Shown here one piece after another: positions 8,025-14,831 of a DNA stretch of 16,124 nt. The notes under the pieces were generated by a model. The model saw nothing but the letters and a program-made list of their open reading frames with translations, did not search any database and was not told the origin of the DNA. A program made the position numbers and the translations under genes. Location: contig CAMLOR010000059.1 in the NCBI GenBank assembly GCA_946481615.1, positions 1-16,124 on the forward strand. The letters run 5' to 3'. The DNA comes from an uncultured Aquimonas sp. GTDB lineage: Bacteria; Pseudomonadota; Gammaproteobacteria; Xanthomonadales; Xanthomonadaceae. Every line of letters starts with the position of its first letter. The stretch's first letter is position 1.

Positions 8025-8831
8025 ATGCATATCCCCCTGCCCGAACTTCCCGCCGATCCCCGCGCCCAGGCGCGCGCGGATCGGCGGCGTTTCTGGAACG
8101 CCTTCCTCGTCAGCGCCTTCTTCGTGGTGGGCCTGTGGTGGCTCAAGCTGCTGGAAGGCTGGCTGGACCAGCCGCTCGGCGGCCTGGGCGTGCGGCCGGG
8201 CGAGTGGAGCGGGTTGATCGGCGTGATCGCCGCGCCGCTGATCCACGGCTCGACCGCGCATCTGGTGCACAACACGCTGCCGCTGCTGGTGCTGGGCACC
8301 TTGCTGCTGGCGGTGTATCCGCGCACGGCGTGGCGCGCGGTGGCCTTCGTCTGGATCGCCTCGGGCGTCGGGATATGGCTGTTCGGGCGGCCCTCCTCGC
8401 ACATCGGCGCCAGCGGGCTTTCGCACGGCCTGATGTTCCTGTTGCTGGTGCTGGGCGCGATCCGCCGCGATCGTCCGGCCGTGGCCGCGGCGATGATCGC
8501 CTTCTTCATGTACGGCGGCATGTTGCTCAGCATCCTGCCCGGCGATCCGCAGGTCTCGTGGGAAGCGCATCTGTTCGGTGCGCTGTCCGGCGCGGTGGCC
8601 GCGGTGCTGTGGCGCAAGCGCGATCCGGCGCCGCCGCGCAAGCGCTACTCGTGGGAAGACGAGGACGAATCGATCGAACCGCTGTATTCCGAGCTGCAGG
8701 AACGCGATCGCGGCATGTACGAGCCGCCGCCGCCGCGCGACGTGCCGGTGCTCTGGCACCGCGTGCCGCCGCCACCCACCTCCGTGGTCGTGCGGTTCCG
8801 TCCACGCAGCGCGCCGCCGCCGGCGGAGTGA
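8025..8831 (+). CDS. Rhomboid-family intramembrane serine protease
   Basis: This 268-residue membrane protein cuts transmembrane substrates within or near the bilayer. The catalytic dyad is intact: Ser130 in GASGLSHG and His182 in WEAHLFGALSG. HLVHNT at 79-84 supplies the oxyanion-hole His/Asn on the second core helix. Six or so helices lie between about 24 and 200. After the last helix comes an unusual tail of about 70 residues: acidic (WEDEDES), then proline-rich (YEPPPPRDVP, HRVPPPPTS), predicted cytoplasmic and disordered. No Shine-Dalgarno sequence is seen; a small GGCCC/GGGCC hairpin (8008-8024) abuts the ATG. It may be translated by coupling to the terC-family gene 30 bases upstream. 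The substrate is unknown. Confidence 0.92.
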   Translation: MHIPLPELPADPRAQARADRRRFWNAFLVSAFFVVGLWWLKLLEGWLDQPLGGLGVRPGEWSGLIGVIAAPLIHGSTAHLVHNTLPLLVLGTLLLAVYPRTAWRAVAFVWIASGVGIWLFGRPSSHIGASGLSHGLMFLLLVLGAIRRDRPAVAAAMIAFFMYGGMLLSILPGDPQVSWEAHLFGALSGAVAAVLWRKRDPAPPRKRYSWEDEDESIEPLYSELQERDRGMYEPPPPRDVPVLWHRVPPPPTSVVVRFRPRSAPPPAE

Positions 8832-8834
8832 TGC

Positions 8835-8840
8835 CATGAT
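8835..8840 (+). promoter_or_regulatory. Candidate -10 hexamer of the truC-type gene (CATGAT)
   Basis: CATGAT is followed by six bases and then ATG 8847, the spacing expected for a leaderless transcript. There is no clear -35 and no Shine-Dalgarno sequence at normal spacing. It may be a chance match, since the gene could also be read through from the rhomboid gene 15 bases upstream. Confidence 0.25.
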
Positions 8841-8846
8841 GGCCCG

Positions 8847-9539
8847 ATGGAGATCCTCTATCGGGACGAGGCCATCGCGGTGGTCGACAAGCCGGCCGGC
8901 CTCATGGTGCACGACAGCGCGCTGGCGCGCGGCGAAACCGATTTCGCGGCCGACCGTCTGCGCGATTCGCTGGGCTGCAGGATCCACCTGATCCATCGCC
9001 TCGACCGCGCGACCAGCGGCTGCCTGCTCATCGCGTTCGATCGGGACGTCGCGAGCACGCTCGGCAAGCAATTCATGTCGCGCGCCGTGCGCAAGCGCTA
9101 TCTCGCGGTGTGCCGCGGCTGGCCCGAGGAGAGCTTCACCGTCGATCACTCGCTCGACGGCGGCCCGGGCAAGCCGGAGAAGAAGCCGGCGGTGACGCAG
9201 TTCCGGCGCCTCGCCACGGGCGAGTTGCCGGAACCCGCGGCGGGGTTCGAAACCTCGCGCTACGCGCTGCTCGAATGCGAGCCGCAGACCGGTCGCTTCC
9301 GGCAGATCCGGCGCCATCTCAAGCACGTCTTCCATCACCTGATCGGCGACACCAGCCACGGCGACGGCCGCCGCAACCAGGCCTTCCGGCGGCTGGGCGT
9401 GCACCGCATGCTGCTGCATGCGCGGGCGCTGGAATTCGCGCATCCGGTGAGCGGCGAAGCGCTGAAGGTGGTGGCGCCGATCGATCCGGAGTTCCGGCGC
9501 GCGCTCGATCTATTCGGCTGGACCTTGCCGGAAGCCTGA
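8847..9539 (+). CDS. truC: TruC-type tRNA pseudouridine(65) synthase
   Basis: This 230-residue enzyme belongs to the RluA/TruC family, which isomerises uridine to pseudouridine in RNA. It opens with MEILYRDEAIAVVDKPAGLM and carries the catalytic HRLDRATSG motif with Asp53. The sequence further matches TruC rather than RluA, C or D: KRYLAVCRGW, PAVTQFRRLATGELP, and especially ECEPQTGRFRQIRRHLKHVF followed by GDTSHGDG. It ends near LFGWTLPEA, like the E. coli FGWR region but without E. coli's longer tail. No S4 domain is present, also as in TruC. The likely substrate is U65 of certain tRNAs. The start is ATG 8847; an ATG out of frame at 8835 is not used. Confidence 0.88.
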   Translation: MEILYRDEAIAVVDKPAGLMVHDSALARGETDFAADRLRDSLGCRIHLIHRLDRATSGCLLIAFDRDVASTLGKQFMSRAVRKRYLAVCRGWPEESFTVDHSLDGGPGKPEKKPAVTQFRRLATGELPEPAAGFETSRYALLECEPQTGRFRQIRRHLKHVFHHLIGDTSHGDGRRNQAFRRLGVHRMLLHARALEFAHPVSGEALKVVAPIDPEFRRALDLFGWTLPEA

Positions 9540-9540
9540 T

Positions 9541-9623
9541 GTCGTTCCCGCACAGGCGGGAACCCAGCGACTTTCGGCTCGCGAAAAGCAAAGTCACTGG
9601 CTCCCCGCCTGCGCGGGGACGAC
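9541..9623. repeat. Inverted repeat (34-bp arms) between truC and arfB
   Basis: The arms 9541-9574 and 9590-9623 are complementary at 29 of 34 positions, separated by a 15-base loop. They share gtcgt-cccgc-caggcggg and a ccag-gacttt block. This would form a very stable stem of about 83 bases in RNA. It begins two bases after the truC stop codon and ends just before the candidate arfB promoter. Sequences of this form (ttcccgcgcaggcgggaatccagcgacttt) are familiar dispersed intergenic repeats in Xanthomonadaceae. It may also end the truC transcript, although no U-run follows. Confidence 0.85.
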
Positions 9624-9629
9624 GGCCGC

Positions 9630-9635
9630 TATGAT
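9630..9635 (+). promoter_or_regulatory. Candidate -10 hexamer of arfB (TATGAT)
   Basis: TATGAT matches five of six consensus bases and is followed by six bases (TCGGCC) and ATG 9642. Transcription would start at or next to the A of the ATG. No Shine-Dalgarno sequence and no recognisable -35 is present, so a leaderless arfB mRNA is plausible. Confidence 0.4.
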
Positions 9636-9641
9636 TCGGCC

Positions 9642-10070
9642 ATGCTGGAAATCTCCCCCGCCATCGCCATCGACGACAGCGAACTCGTCGAACGTTTCGT
9701 GCGTTCCTCCGGCCCCGGCGGCCAGAACGTCAACAAGCTCTCGACCGCCGTCGAACTGCGCTTCGATGCGAAGAACTCGCCCTCGCTGCCCGAGCCCGTG
9801 CGCGAGCGCCTGCTGGCCAAGCGCGACCGTCGCATCACCGACGAGGGCGTGATCGTGCTCAACGCGCAGCGCTTCCGCACCCAGGAGCGCAACCGCGAGG
9901 ACGCGCGCACGCGGCTGGCGGAGCTGATCCGCAGCGTGCTCGCACCGCCGAAACCGCGCGTCGCCACGAAGCCCACGCGCGCCTCGAAAGAGCGCCGCCT
10001 CACCGGCAAGCGCGAGCGCTCGCAGGTCAAGCGCACCCGCTCGGACCGCGGCTGGGAGCGCGATTCGTGA
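9642..10070 (+). CDS. arfB: Alternative ribosome-rescue peptidyl-tRNA hydrolase ArfB
   Basis: This 142-residue protein frees ribosomes stalled on messages without a stop codon by hydrolysing the peptidyl-tRNA. The release-factor catalytic motif is SGPGGQNVNK, with GGQ at residues 26-28. It is followed by KLSTAVELRFD and ITDEGVIVLNAQRFRTQERN, as in ArfB/YaeJ. The C-terminal tail (about 105-142) is very basic, for example RASKERRLTGKRERSQVKRT, and would insert in the empty mRNA channel of the ribosome. The length and the absence of codon-recognition domains exclude RF1 and RF2. Its stop overlaps the GTG of the acyltransferase gene (GTGA). Confidence 0.95.
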   Translation: MLEISPAIAIDDSELVERFVRSSGPGGQNVNKLSTAVELRFDAKNSPSLPEPVRERLLAKRDRRITDEGVIVLNAQRFRTQERNREDARTRLAELIRSVLAPPKPRVATKPTRASKERRLTGKRERSQVKRTRSDRGWERDS

Positions 10071-10657
10071 GCCTGCGGGTTCCTGCCCTGCCGCCGAATG
10101 CGCCGCGCACCGGCGGCCCTTTCGGCCGCTGGCTGGGCCGCACCGTCCTGCGACTCGGCGGCTGGCGCATCGAAGGCCAGTTCCCGGACGAACCGCGCCT
10201 GGTGCTGCTCGCCGCGCCGCACTCTTCGGCCTGGGATGCGGTGTGGGGCCTGGCCGCCAAGCTCGCGCTCGGCGTCGACATCGCCTTCATGGCCAAGGCC
10301 GAACTGTTCAAGGGGCCGCTCGGCTGGCTGCTGCGCAAATTCGGTGGCCTCCCCGTCGACCGCAGCCAGGCGCGCGGCGCCGTCGAACAGGCCGCCGCCA
10401 GCATCCGCAACGCCGAACGCATGTGGTTCGTGCTCGCTCCCGAAGGCACACGCCGCCGCGTCGAACACTGGAAATCCGGCTTCTGGCACATCGCGCGCGC
10501 GGCGCAGGTGCCGGTGTTCTGCGCGTACTTCCATTACCCGGACAAGGTGATCGGCCTGGGCCGGCGTTTCGAGATGACCGGCAACCTCGCCGCCGACATG
10601 GCGGCGATCCGCGAGTACTACCGTCCCTTCATGGGCAAGCACCGCGGCACCGTGTGA
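10067..10657 (+). CDS. Small lysophospholipid acyltransferase-family protein
   Basis: This 196-residue protein belongs to the PlsC-like glycerolipid acyltransferase superfamily. Block I is the HX4D motif HSSAWD (His52, Asp57), block II is FGGLPVDRS at about 92-100, and block III is the EGTR motif in LAPEGTRRR (126-129). A basic/hydrophobic N-terminus (about 17-35) may touch the membrane. The short form with HSSAWD and the later WKSGFWHIARAAQVPV resembles small bacterial 1-acyl-glycerol-3-phosphate acyltransferase-like proteins. It is shorter than PlsC (about 240), so the exact acceptor lipid is unknown. It starts at GTG 10067, overlapping arfB by four bases, and ends four bases before the convergent LysR gene. 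Confidence 0.85.
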   Translation: MSLRVPALPPNAPRTGGPFGRWLGRTVLRLGGWRIEGQFPDEPRLVLLAAPHSSAWDAVWGLAAKLALGVDIAFMAKAELFKGPLGWLLRKFGGLPVDRSQARGAVEQAAASIRNAERMWFVLAPEGTRRRVEHWKSGFWHIARAAQVPVFCAYFHYPDKVIGLGRRFEMTGNLAADMAAIREYYRPFMGKHRGTV

Positions 10658-10661
10658 TGCC

Positions 10662-11615
10662 TCAGCGCTCCGAGTGTCCCCACTCGCGCGAGAACAGCGA
10701 CGGCTTGACGAGATCGACGAACGTCCGCGCTTGCGGGCTCAGGTACTTGCCCTTGCGGATCACGACGCCGTAGCTGCGCGGCGGGAACCATTCGCGCAGG
10801 GAGCGGATGGCGAGGCGGCGGCGGTCGTCGTCTTCGATGCAGATGCCGGTGACGATGCTGATGCCAAGGCCCATGGCGACGTATTGCTTGATGACTTCCC
10901 AGCCGCCGACTTCGAGCGCCACGGTGTAGGGCACGCGTTTCTGCTGGAACACGAGGTCGACGAGGCGATAGGTCGTCAGGCGGCGCGGCGGCAGGATCAG
11001 GCCGTAGGGCGAGAGGTCCTCGAGCTTCAGCACTTCCTTGTGCGCCAGCGGGTGATCGAGCGGCGTGATGAGCATCGGGTCGAAGCTCTGCACCGGCGCG
11101 TAGTCCAGATCGTTGGGCACGTCGAGCATCGAACCCACGGCCAGGTCGACTTCGTCCGAACGGATCAGCGCCAGGCCGTCCTTGCCGGTGACGTTGTGCA
11201 GCTTCAGTTGCACCTGCGGGTGTGCGGCGCGGAAGGCCTGCACCAGCGGCGGCAGGAAGTAGAGGATGGTCGAGGAACCGGCCGCGATGTTCAGCTCTCC
11301 CGCCGAAAGCCCGCGCAGGCGCGTGCGGAAATCGCCTTCGAGCGAATCCAGCCCGTCGACCAGCGGCCGGGCCAGTTCGTACAGCGCCTGGCCTTCGCGC
11401 GTGAGGTTGAGGCGGCGGCCGATGCGCTCGAACAGCGATACGCCCAATTCGCTCTCCAGCGCGCCGAGCTGCAAACTCACCGCCGGCTGGCTCAGGAACA
11501 CGGCTTCCGCGGCGCGGGAGACGGATCCCAGCCGCGCGACGTGGCAAAACGCCCGCAACTGCTTGAGGCGGCTGCCTTTGTAGTAGAAGCGCGGCGCTTT
11601 GTCCGGAGTCGCCAT
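10662..11615 (-). CDS. LysR-family transcriptional regulator, divergent from aceBA
   Basis: This 317-residue DNA-binding regulator has an N-terminal winged helix-turn-helix at about 16-75 (RLKQLRAFCHVARLGSVSRA, then SQPAVSLQLGALESELGVSL). A periplasmic-binding-protein-like effector domain covers about 100-305. The HTH and linker (GRRLNLTREGQALYELARPL) resemble the CysB-like branch. It is transcribed away from the malate synthase gene with an 86-base gap, the usual arrangement when a LysR protein controls its neighbour and itself. The likely targets are aceB and aceA; the effector is unknown. Enteric bacteria use IclR for these genes, so a LysR regulator is a lineage difference. It starts at ATG 11615 with AGGA five bases upstream. 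Confidence 0.93.
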   Translation of the reverse strand: MATPDKAPRFYYKGSRLKQLRAFCHVARLGSVSRAAEAVFLSQPAVSLQLGALESELGVSLFERIGRRLNLTREGQALYELARPLVDGLDSLEGDFRTRLRGLSAGELNIAAGSSTILYFLPPLVQAFRAAHPQVQLKLHNVTGKDGLALIRSDEVDLAVGSMLDVPNDLDYAPVQSFDPMLITPLDHPLAHKEVLKLEDLSPYGLILPPRRLTTYRLVDLVFQQKRVPYTVALEVGGWEVIKQYVAMGLGISIVTGICIEDDDRRRLAIRSLREWFPPRSYGVVIRKGKYLSPQARTFVDLVKPSLFSREWGHSER

Positions 11616-11626
11616 GGGTTCCTATT

Positions 11627-11657
11627 AAATACCCTAATGGAATCCATTGAAATATTT
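11627..11657. promoter_or_regulatory. Dyad operator between the LysR gene and aceB
   Basis: AATGGAATCCATT (11636-11648) is a perfect 6-bp inverted repeat around one central base (11642). It is framed symmetrically by AAATA (11627-11631) and TATTT (11653-11657), giving 11 matching positions out of 15 per arm. It sits in an AT-rich patch of an otherwise very GC-rich region, centred 27 bases from the LysR start and about 60 from the aceB start. TTGAAA at 11648-11653 at its right edge could serve as an aceB -35, but no good -10 follows. The site is the best candidate for binding by the neighbouring LysR regulator. Confidence 0.6.
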
Positions 11658-11701
11658 GTGTGGGCAAACTCAAACGCCCGTTCTAACTTGGAGCCGCGGC
11701 A

Positions 11702-13318
11702 ATGAAGGAAACCAACCCCATGGCGGATGCGACGGCAGGCGGTGGAATCGAGGTCCGGGGCGCGATGCGTCCGGGCTACGAAGGCATCCTGACGCCCGCC
11801 GCCCTTGCCCTGCTGGCCGAGCTGCACCGCCGCTTCGAACCCGTCCGTCGGCGCCTGCTGGCCGCCCGCCGCGAGCGCCAGTCCCGCTTCGACGCGGGCG
11901 AGTTGCCGGACTTCCGCGCCGACACCCGCGCCATCCGCGAATCGGACTGGAAGGTGGCCGCCATCCCCGCCGCGCTGATGGACCGGCGCGTCGAGATCAC
12001 CGGCCCGGTCGAGCGCAAGATGATCGTCAACGCGCTCAACTCGGGCGCGAAAGTCTTCATGGCGGATTTCGAGGACTCGACCAGCCCGGCCTGGGACAAC
12101 CTGGTCGAAGGCCAGATCCACCTGCGCGACGCCGTGGACGGCCGCATCGATTTCACCGCGCCCGATACCGGCAAGCGCTACGCCCTGCGCCCCGAGGCGA
12201 CCACCGTGCTGGTGGTGCGTCCGCGCGGCTGGCATTTGCCTGAGAAGCATCTGCTGATCGACGGCCAGCCGATCAGCGGCTCGCTGTTCGACCTGGCGCT
12301 GTTCGCCTTCCACAACGCGGTGGCGCTGCAGGCGCGCGATCGCGGCCCCTACTTCTACCTGCCGAAGCTGCAGGCGATGGAAGAGGCCGCGCTGTGGGAC
12401 GAGGTGCTGGCGTTCCTCGAAGTCCGCCTCGGCCTCGACATCGGCACCATGAAAGCCACGGTGCTGATCGAAACGCTGCCGGCCGCCTTCGAGATGGACG
12501 AGATCCTGCACGCGCTGCGCGGCCGCATCGCCGGCCTCAATTGCGGGCGCTGGGACTACATCTTCAGCTACCTCAAGACCTTCCGCCGCCAGGCCGGACG
12601 CGTGCTGCCCGAACGCGGGCAGGTCAACATGGGCGTGCCCTTCCTCAAGACCTATTCCGAGCTGCTGATCCGCACCTGCCACCGCCGCGGCGCGCACGCG
12701 ATGGGCGGCATGGCGGCGCAGATCCCGATCTCCGGCGATCCGATCGCCAACGAGGAAGCGCTGGCCCGCGTGCGCCTGGACAAGGAGCGCGAAGCCAAGG
12801 CCGGCCACGACGGCACCTGGGTCGCGCATCCGGGGCTGATCCCGGTGGCGCAGCAAGTGTTCGACACCTTCATGCCGGGTCCGCACCAGCAGCCGGTGAT
12901 GCGCGACGACGTCGGCGCGAAATCCGAAGACGAACTGCGCGATCTGCTGATCACGCCGAGCACGGGGTCGATCACGCGCGGAGGCTTCCTCAACAACCTC
13001 GATGTCTGCGTGCGCTATCTGGCGAACTGGCTCGGGGGCCTGGGTTGCGTGCCCATCCATCACCTGATGGAGGACGCCGCCACCGCCGAGATCAGCCGCG
13101 CGCAACTGTGGCAGTGGCTCCACCTGGAAGCGCCGCTGCGGCTGGAAGACGGCGCGACCATCGATTTCGCGCTGTTCGACGAGGCGCTGGAAAGCGTCGC
13201 GCAGCGCATCCCGCCGCATCCGCGCAACGACGACGCGGCGCGGTTGCTGCACCAGATGACGCACGCGGAAGAGCTGGCGGAGTTCCTGACGCTGCCGGCT
13301 TACGAATTGTTGCCGTAA
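11702..13318 (+). CDS. aceB: Malate synthase A
   Basis: This 538-residue cytoplasmic enzyme condenses glyoxylate with acetyl-CoA to give malate, the second step of the glyoxylate shunt. The length and motifs are those of isoform A, not the longer isoform G. GAKVFMADFEDSTSPAWDN is near 113-131, VVRPRGWHLPEKH lies near 175-187, and VLIETLPAAFEMDEI carries the metal-ligand Glu257. NCGRWDYIFS holds the metal-ligand Asp285, and LMEDAATAEISR carries the catalytic Asp458. ATG 11702 is preceded by GGAG at good distance; a second in-frame ATG seven codons in is possible. aceA follows 96 bases downstream, so the two are probably co-transcribed under the divergent LysR regulator. Confidence 0.97.
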   Translation: MKETNPMADATAGGGIEVRGAMRPGYEGILTPAALALLAELHRRFEPVRRRLLAARRERQSRFDAGELPDFRADTRAIRESDWKVAAIPAALMDRRVEITGPVERKMIVNALNSGAKVFMADFEDSTSPAWDNLVEGQIHLRDAVDGRIDFTAPDTGKRYALRPEATTVLVVRPRGWHLPEKHLLIDGQPISGSLFDLALFAFHNAVALQARDRGPYFYLPKLQAMEEAALWDEVLAFLEVRLGLDIGTMKATVLIETLPAAFEMDEILHALRGRIAGLNCGRWDYIFSYLKTFRRQAGRVLPERGQVNMGVPFLKTYSELLIRTCHRRGAHAMGGMAAQIPISGDPIANEEALARVRLDKEREAKAGHDGTWVAHPGLIPVAQQVFDTFMPGPHQQPVMRDDVGAKSEDELRDLLITPSTGSITRGGFLNNLDVCVRYLANWLGGLGCVPIHHLMEDAATAEISRAQLWQWLHLEAPLRLEDGATIDFALFDEALESVAQRIPPHPRNDDAARLLHQMTHAEELAEFLTLPAYELLP

Positions 13319-13320
13319 AG

Positions 13321-13341
13321 CCCTCTCCTTCGAGGGGAGGG
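13321..13341 (+). repeat. GC-rich hairpin between aceB and aceA
   Basis: CCCTCTCC (13321-13328) pairs with GGGGAGGG (13334-13341) through eight base pairs, one of them G-U, around the loop TTCGA. It starts two bases after the aceB stop. No U-run follows, so it is not a typical terminator. Its form (ccctctcc-ttcg-ggagaggg) matches a dispersed intergenic hairpin common in Xanthomonadaceae. It could stabilise or partly attenuate the message before aceA. The remainder of the gap to 13414 holds only the AAGGA ribosome site of aceA. Confidence 0.7.
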
Positions 13342-13414
13342 AGAAGTGCGAGACCGGGGCGACGGCTGGGAGGACGGCGCTCCGGAAACACCCACCCACG
13401 AAGGACGCCATCCC

Positions 13415-14716
13415 ATGAAAGCCTCACTTCCCACCGCCGAACAACTCAAGCTCGACTGGACCAACAACGCCCGCTGGGCCGGCGTCACGCGCCCGTATTC
13501 CGCCGAGGACGTGGTGCGCCTGCGCGGCACCGTGCCGATCGAGTATTCGCTGGCGCGCCACGGTGCGGAGAAGCTCTGGGCCTCGCTCAACAGCGAACCC
13601 TTCGTCAACGCGCTGGGCGCCCTCACCGGCAACCAGGCCATGCAGCAGGTCAAGGCGGGACTCAAGGCGATCTATCTCTCGGGCTGGCAGGTGGCGGCGG
13701 ATGCCAATCTCGCTGGCGAGATGTATCCGGACCAATCGCTGTATCCGGCCAATTCCGTGCCGCAGGTGGTCAAGCGCATCAACAACACGCTGCTGCGCGC
13801 CGACCAGATCCAGCATTCGGAAGGCAAGCACGAGGTCGATTTCCTGCAGCCCATCGTGGCCGATGCCGAAGCCGGTTTTGGCGGCGTGCTCAACGCCTTC
13901 GAGCTGATGAAGGCGATGATCGAGGCGGGCGCCGCCGGCGTGCACTTCGAGGACCAGCTGGCCTCGGTGAAGAAGTGCGGCCACATGGGCGGCAAGGTGC
14001 TGGTGCCCACGCAGGAGGCGATCCAGAAGCTCGTCGCCGCGCGCCTGGCGGCCGATGTGTGCGGCGTGCCGACGCTGATCGTGGCGCGCACCGACGCCGA
14101 AGCCGCGGACCTGCTGACCGCCGACATCGATCCCAACGACCAGCCCTTTTGCACCGGCGAGCGCACCGTGGAGGGCTTCTACAAGACCCGCAACGGCCTC
14201 GACCAGGCCATCTCGCGCGGCCTGGCCTACGCACCCTACGCGGACCTCGTGTGGTGCGAGACCGGCAAGCCGGATCTGGAATTCGCGCGCCGGTTCGCCG
14301 AGGCCATCCACGCGAAACATCCGGGCAAGCTGCTGGCCTACAACTGTTCGCCTTCCTTCAACTGGAAGAAGAACCTCGACGACGCCACCATCGCCGCGTT
14401 CCAGAAGGAAATCGCGGGCTACGGCTACAAGTTCCAGTTCATCACGCTGGCCGGTTTCCACTCGCTCAACTACTCGATGTTCCACCTGGCGCACGGCTAT
14501 GCGCGCCGCCAGATGAGCGCTTTCGTGGAACTGCAGGAAGCCGAGTTCGCGGCGGCCGACCTGGGCTTCACGGCCGTGAAGCACCAGCGCGAGGTGGGCA
14601 CGGGCTATTTCGACGCCATCACCCAGTGCATCCAGAACAACCAGTCGAGCACGGTGGCCCTGCGCGGCTCGACCGAGGAAGAACAGTTCCACGGGCCGAG
14701 GTCGGTCGCGGCCTGA
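13415..14716 (+). CDS. aceA: Isocitrate lyase
   Basis: This 433-residue cytoplasmic enzyme cleaves isocitrate to glyoxylate and succinate, the first step of the glyoxylate shunt. It is the length of the E. coli enzyme (434). The catalytic motif [13 protein letters not shown] has Cys188 at its centre. Other family blocks are [20 protein letters not shown] from residue 89, [11 protein letters not shown] at 147-157 and [14 protein letters not shown] 13415 is preceded by AAGGA nine or ten bases upstream. An upstream in-frame start (13346) would add 23 residues with no family similarity and was rejected. A strong terminator follows directly, and no aceK kinase/phosphatase gene is present here. Confidence 0.97.
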   Translation: MKASLPTAEQLKLDWTNNARWAGVTRPYSAEDVVRLRGTVPIEYSLARHGAEKLWASLNSEPFVNALGALTGNQAMQQVKAGLKAIYLSGWQVAADANLAGEMYPDQSLYPANSVPQVVKRINNTLLRADQIQHSEGKHEVDFLQPIVADAEAGFGGVLNAFELMKAMIEAGAAGVHFEDQLASVKKCGHMGGKVLVPTQEAIQKLVAARLAADVCGVPTLIVARTDAEAADLLTADIDPNDQPFCTGERTVEGFYKTRNGLDQAISRGLAYAPYADLVWCETGKPDLEFARRFAEAIHAKHPGKLLAYNCSPSFNWKKNLDDATIAAFQKEIAGYGYKFQFITLAGFHSLNYSMFHLAHGYARRQMSAFVELQEAEFAAADLGFTAVKHQREVGTGYFDAITQCIQNNQSSTVALRGSTEEEQFHGPRSVAA

Positions 14717-14736
14717 TCGCAAACTTTGGGGACGCA

Positions 14737-14770
14737 GGGCCGGGGCGGGGGAAAGCCCCGGCCCCTTTTT
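14737..14770 (+). terminator. Rho-independent terminator of aceBA
   Basis: GGGCCGGGGC (14737-14746) and GCCCCGGCCC (14755-14764) form a perfect 10-bp stem with an eight-base loop, followed by C and five T residues (14766-14770). It lies 21 bases after the aceA stop and insulates the downstream signalling gene. Confidence 0.93.
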
Positions 14771-14780
14771 GTGGGGCGCT

Positions 14781-14789
14781 TGCTAGACT
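14781..14789 (+). promoter_or_regulatory. Candidate extended -10 promoter of the cNMP-GGDEF gene
   Basis: TGCTAGACT combines the TGn extension with a TAGACT hexamer (four of six consensus bases). It sits just after the aceA terminator and would start transcription near 14796, 36 bases before ATG 14832. No clear -35 is visible. Confidence 0.35.
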
Positions 14790-14831
14790 TTGCGCTGGTT
14801 TCGGGGCGGGGGGCGCGCCGTGGCGAGTGTC

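Noticed and set aside
6765..9443. Very long minus-strand open frame upstream of the ABC ATPase
   Set aside because: It lies antisense to the TerC, rhomboid and TruC genes, whose conserved motifs are clear. High GC at third positions keeps such antisense frames open.
10655..10664. Expected bidirectional terminator between the convergent acyltransferase and LysR genes
   Set aside because: Only four bases separate the stop codons, and I see no hairpin with a U-run in either direction nearby.
11492..13411. 639-residue minus-strand frame opposite aceB
   Set aside because: It is antisense to a clear malate synthase and rich in His, Arg, Gln and Ala, as expected from reverse-complemented GC-rich codons.
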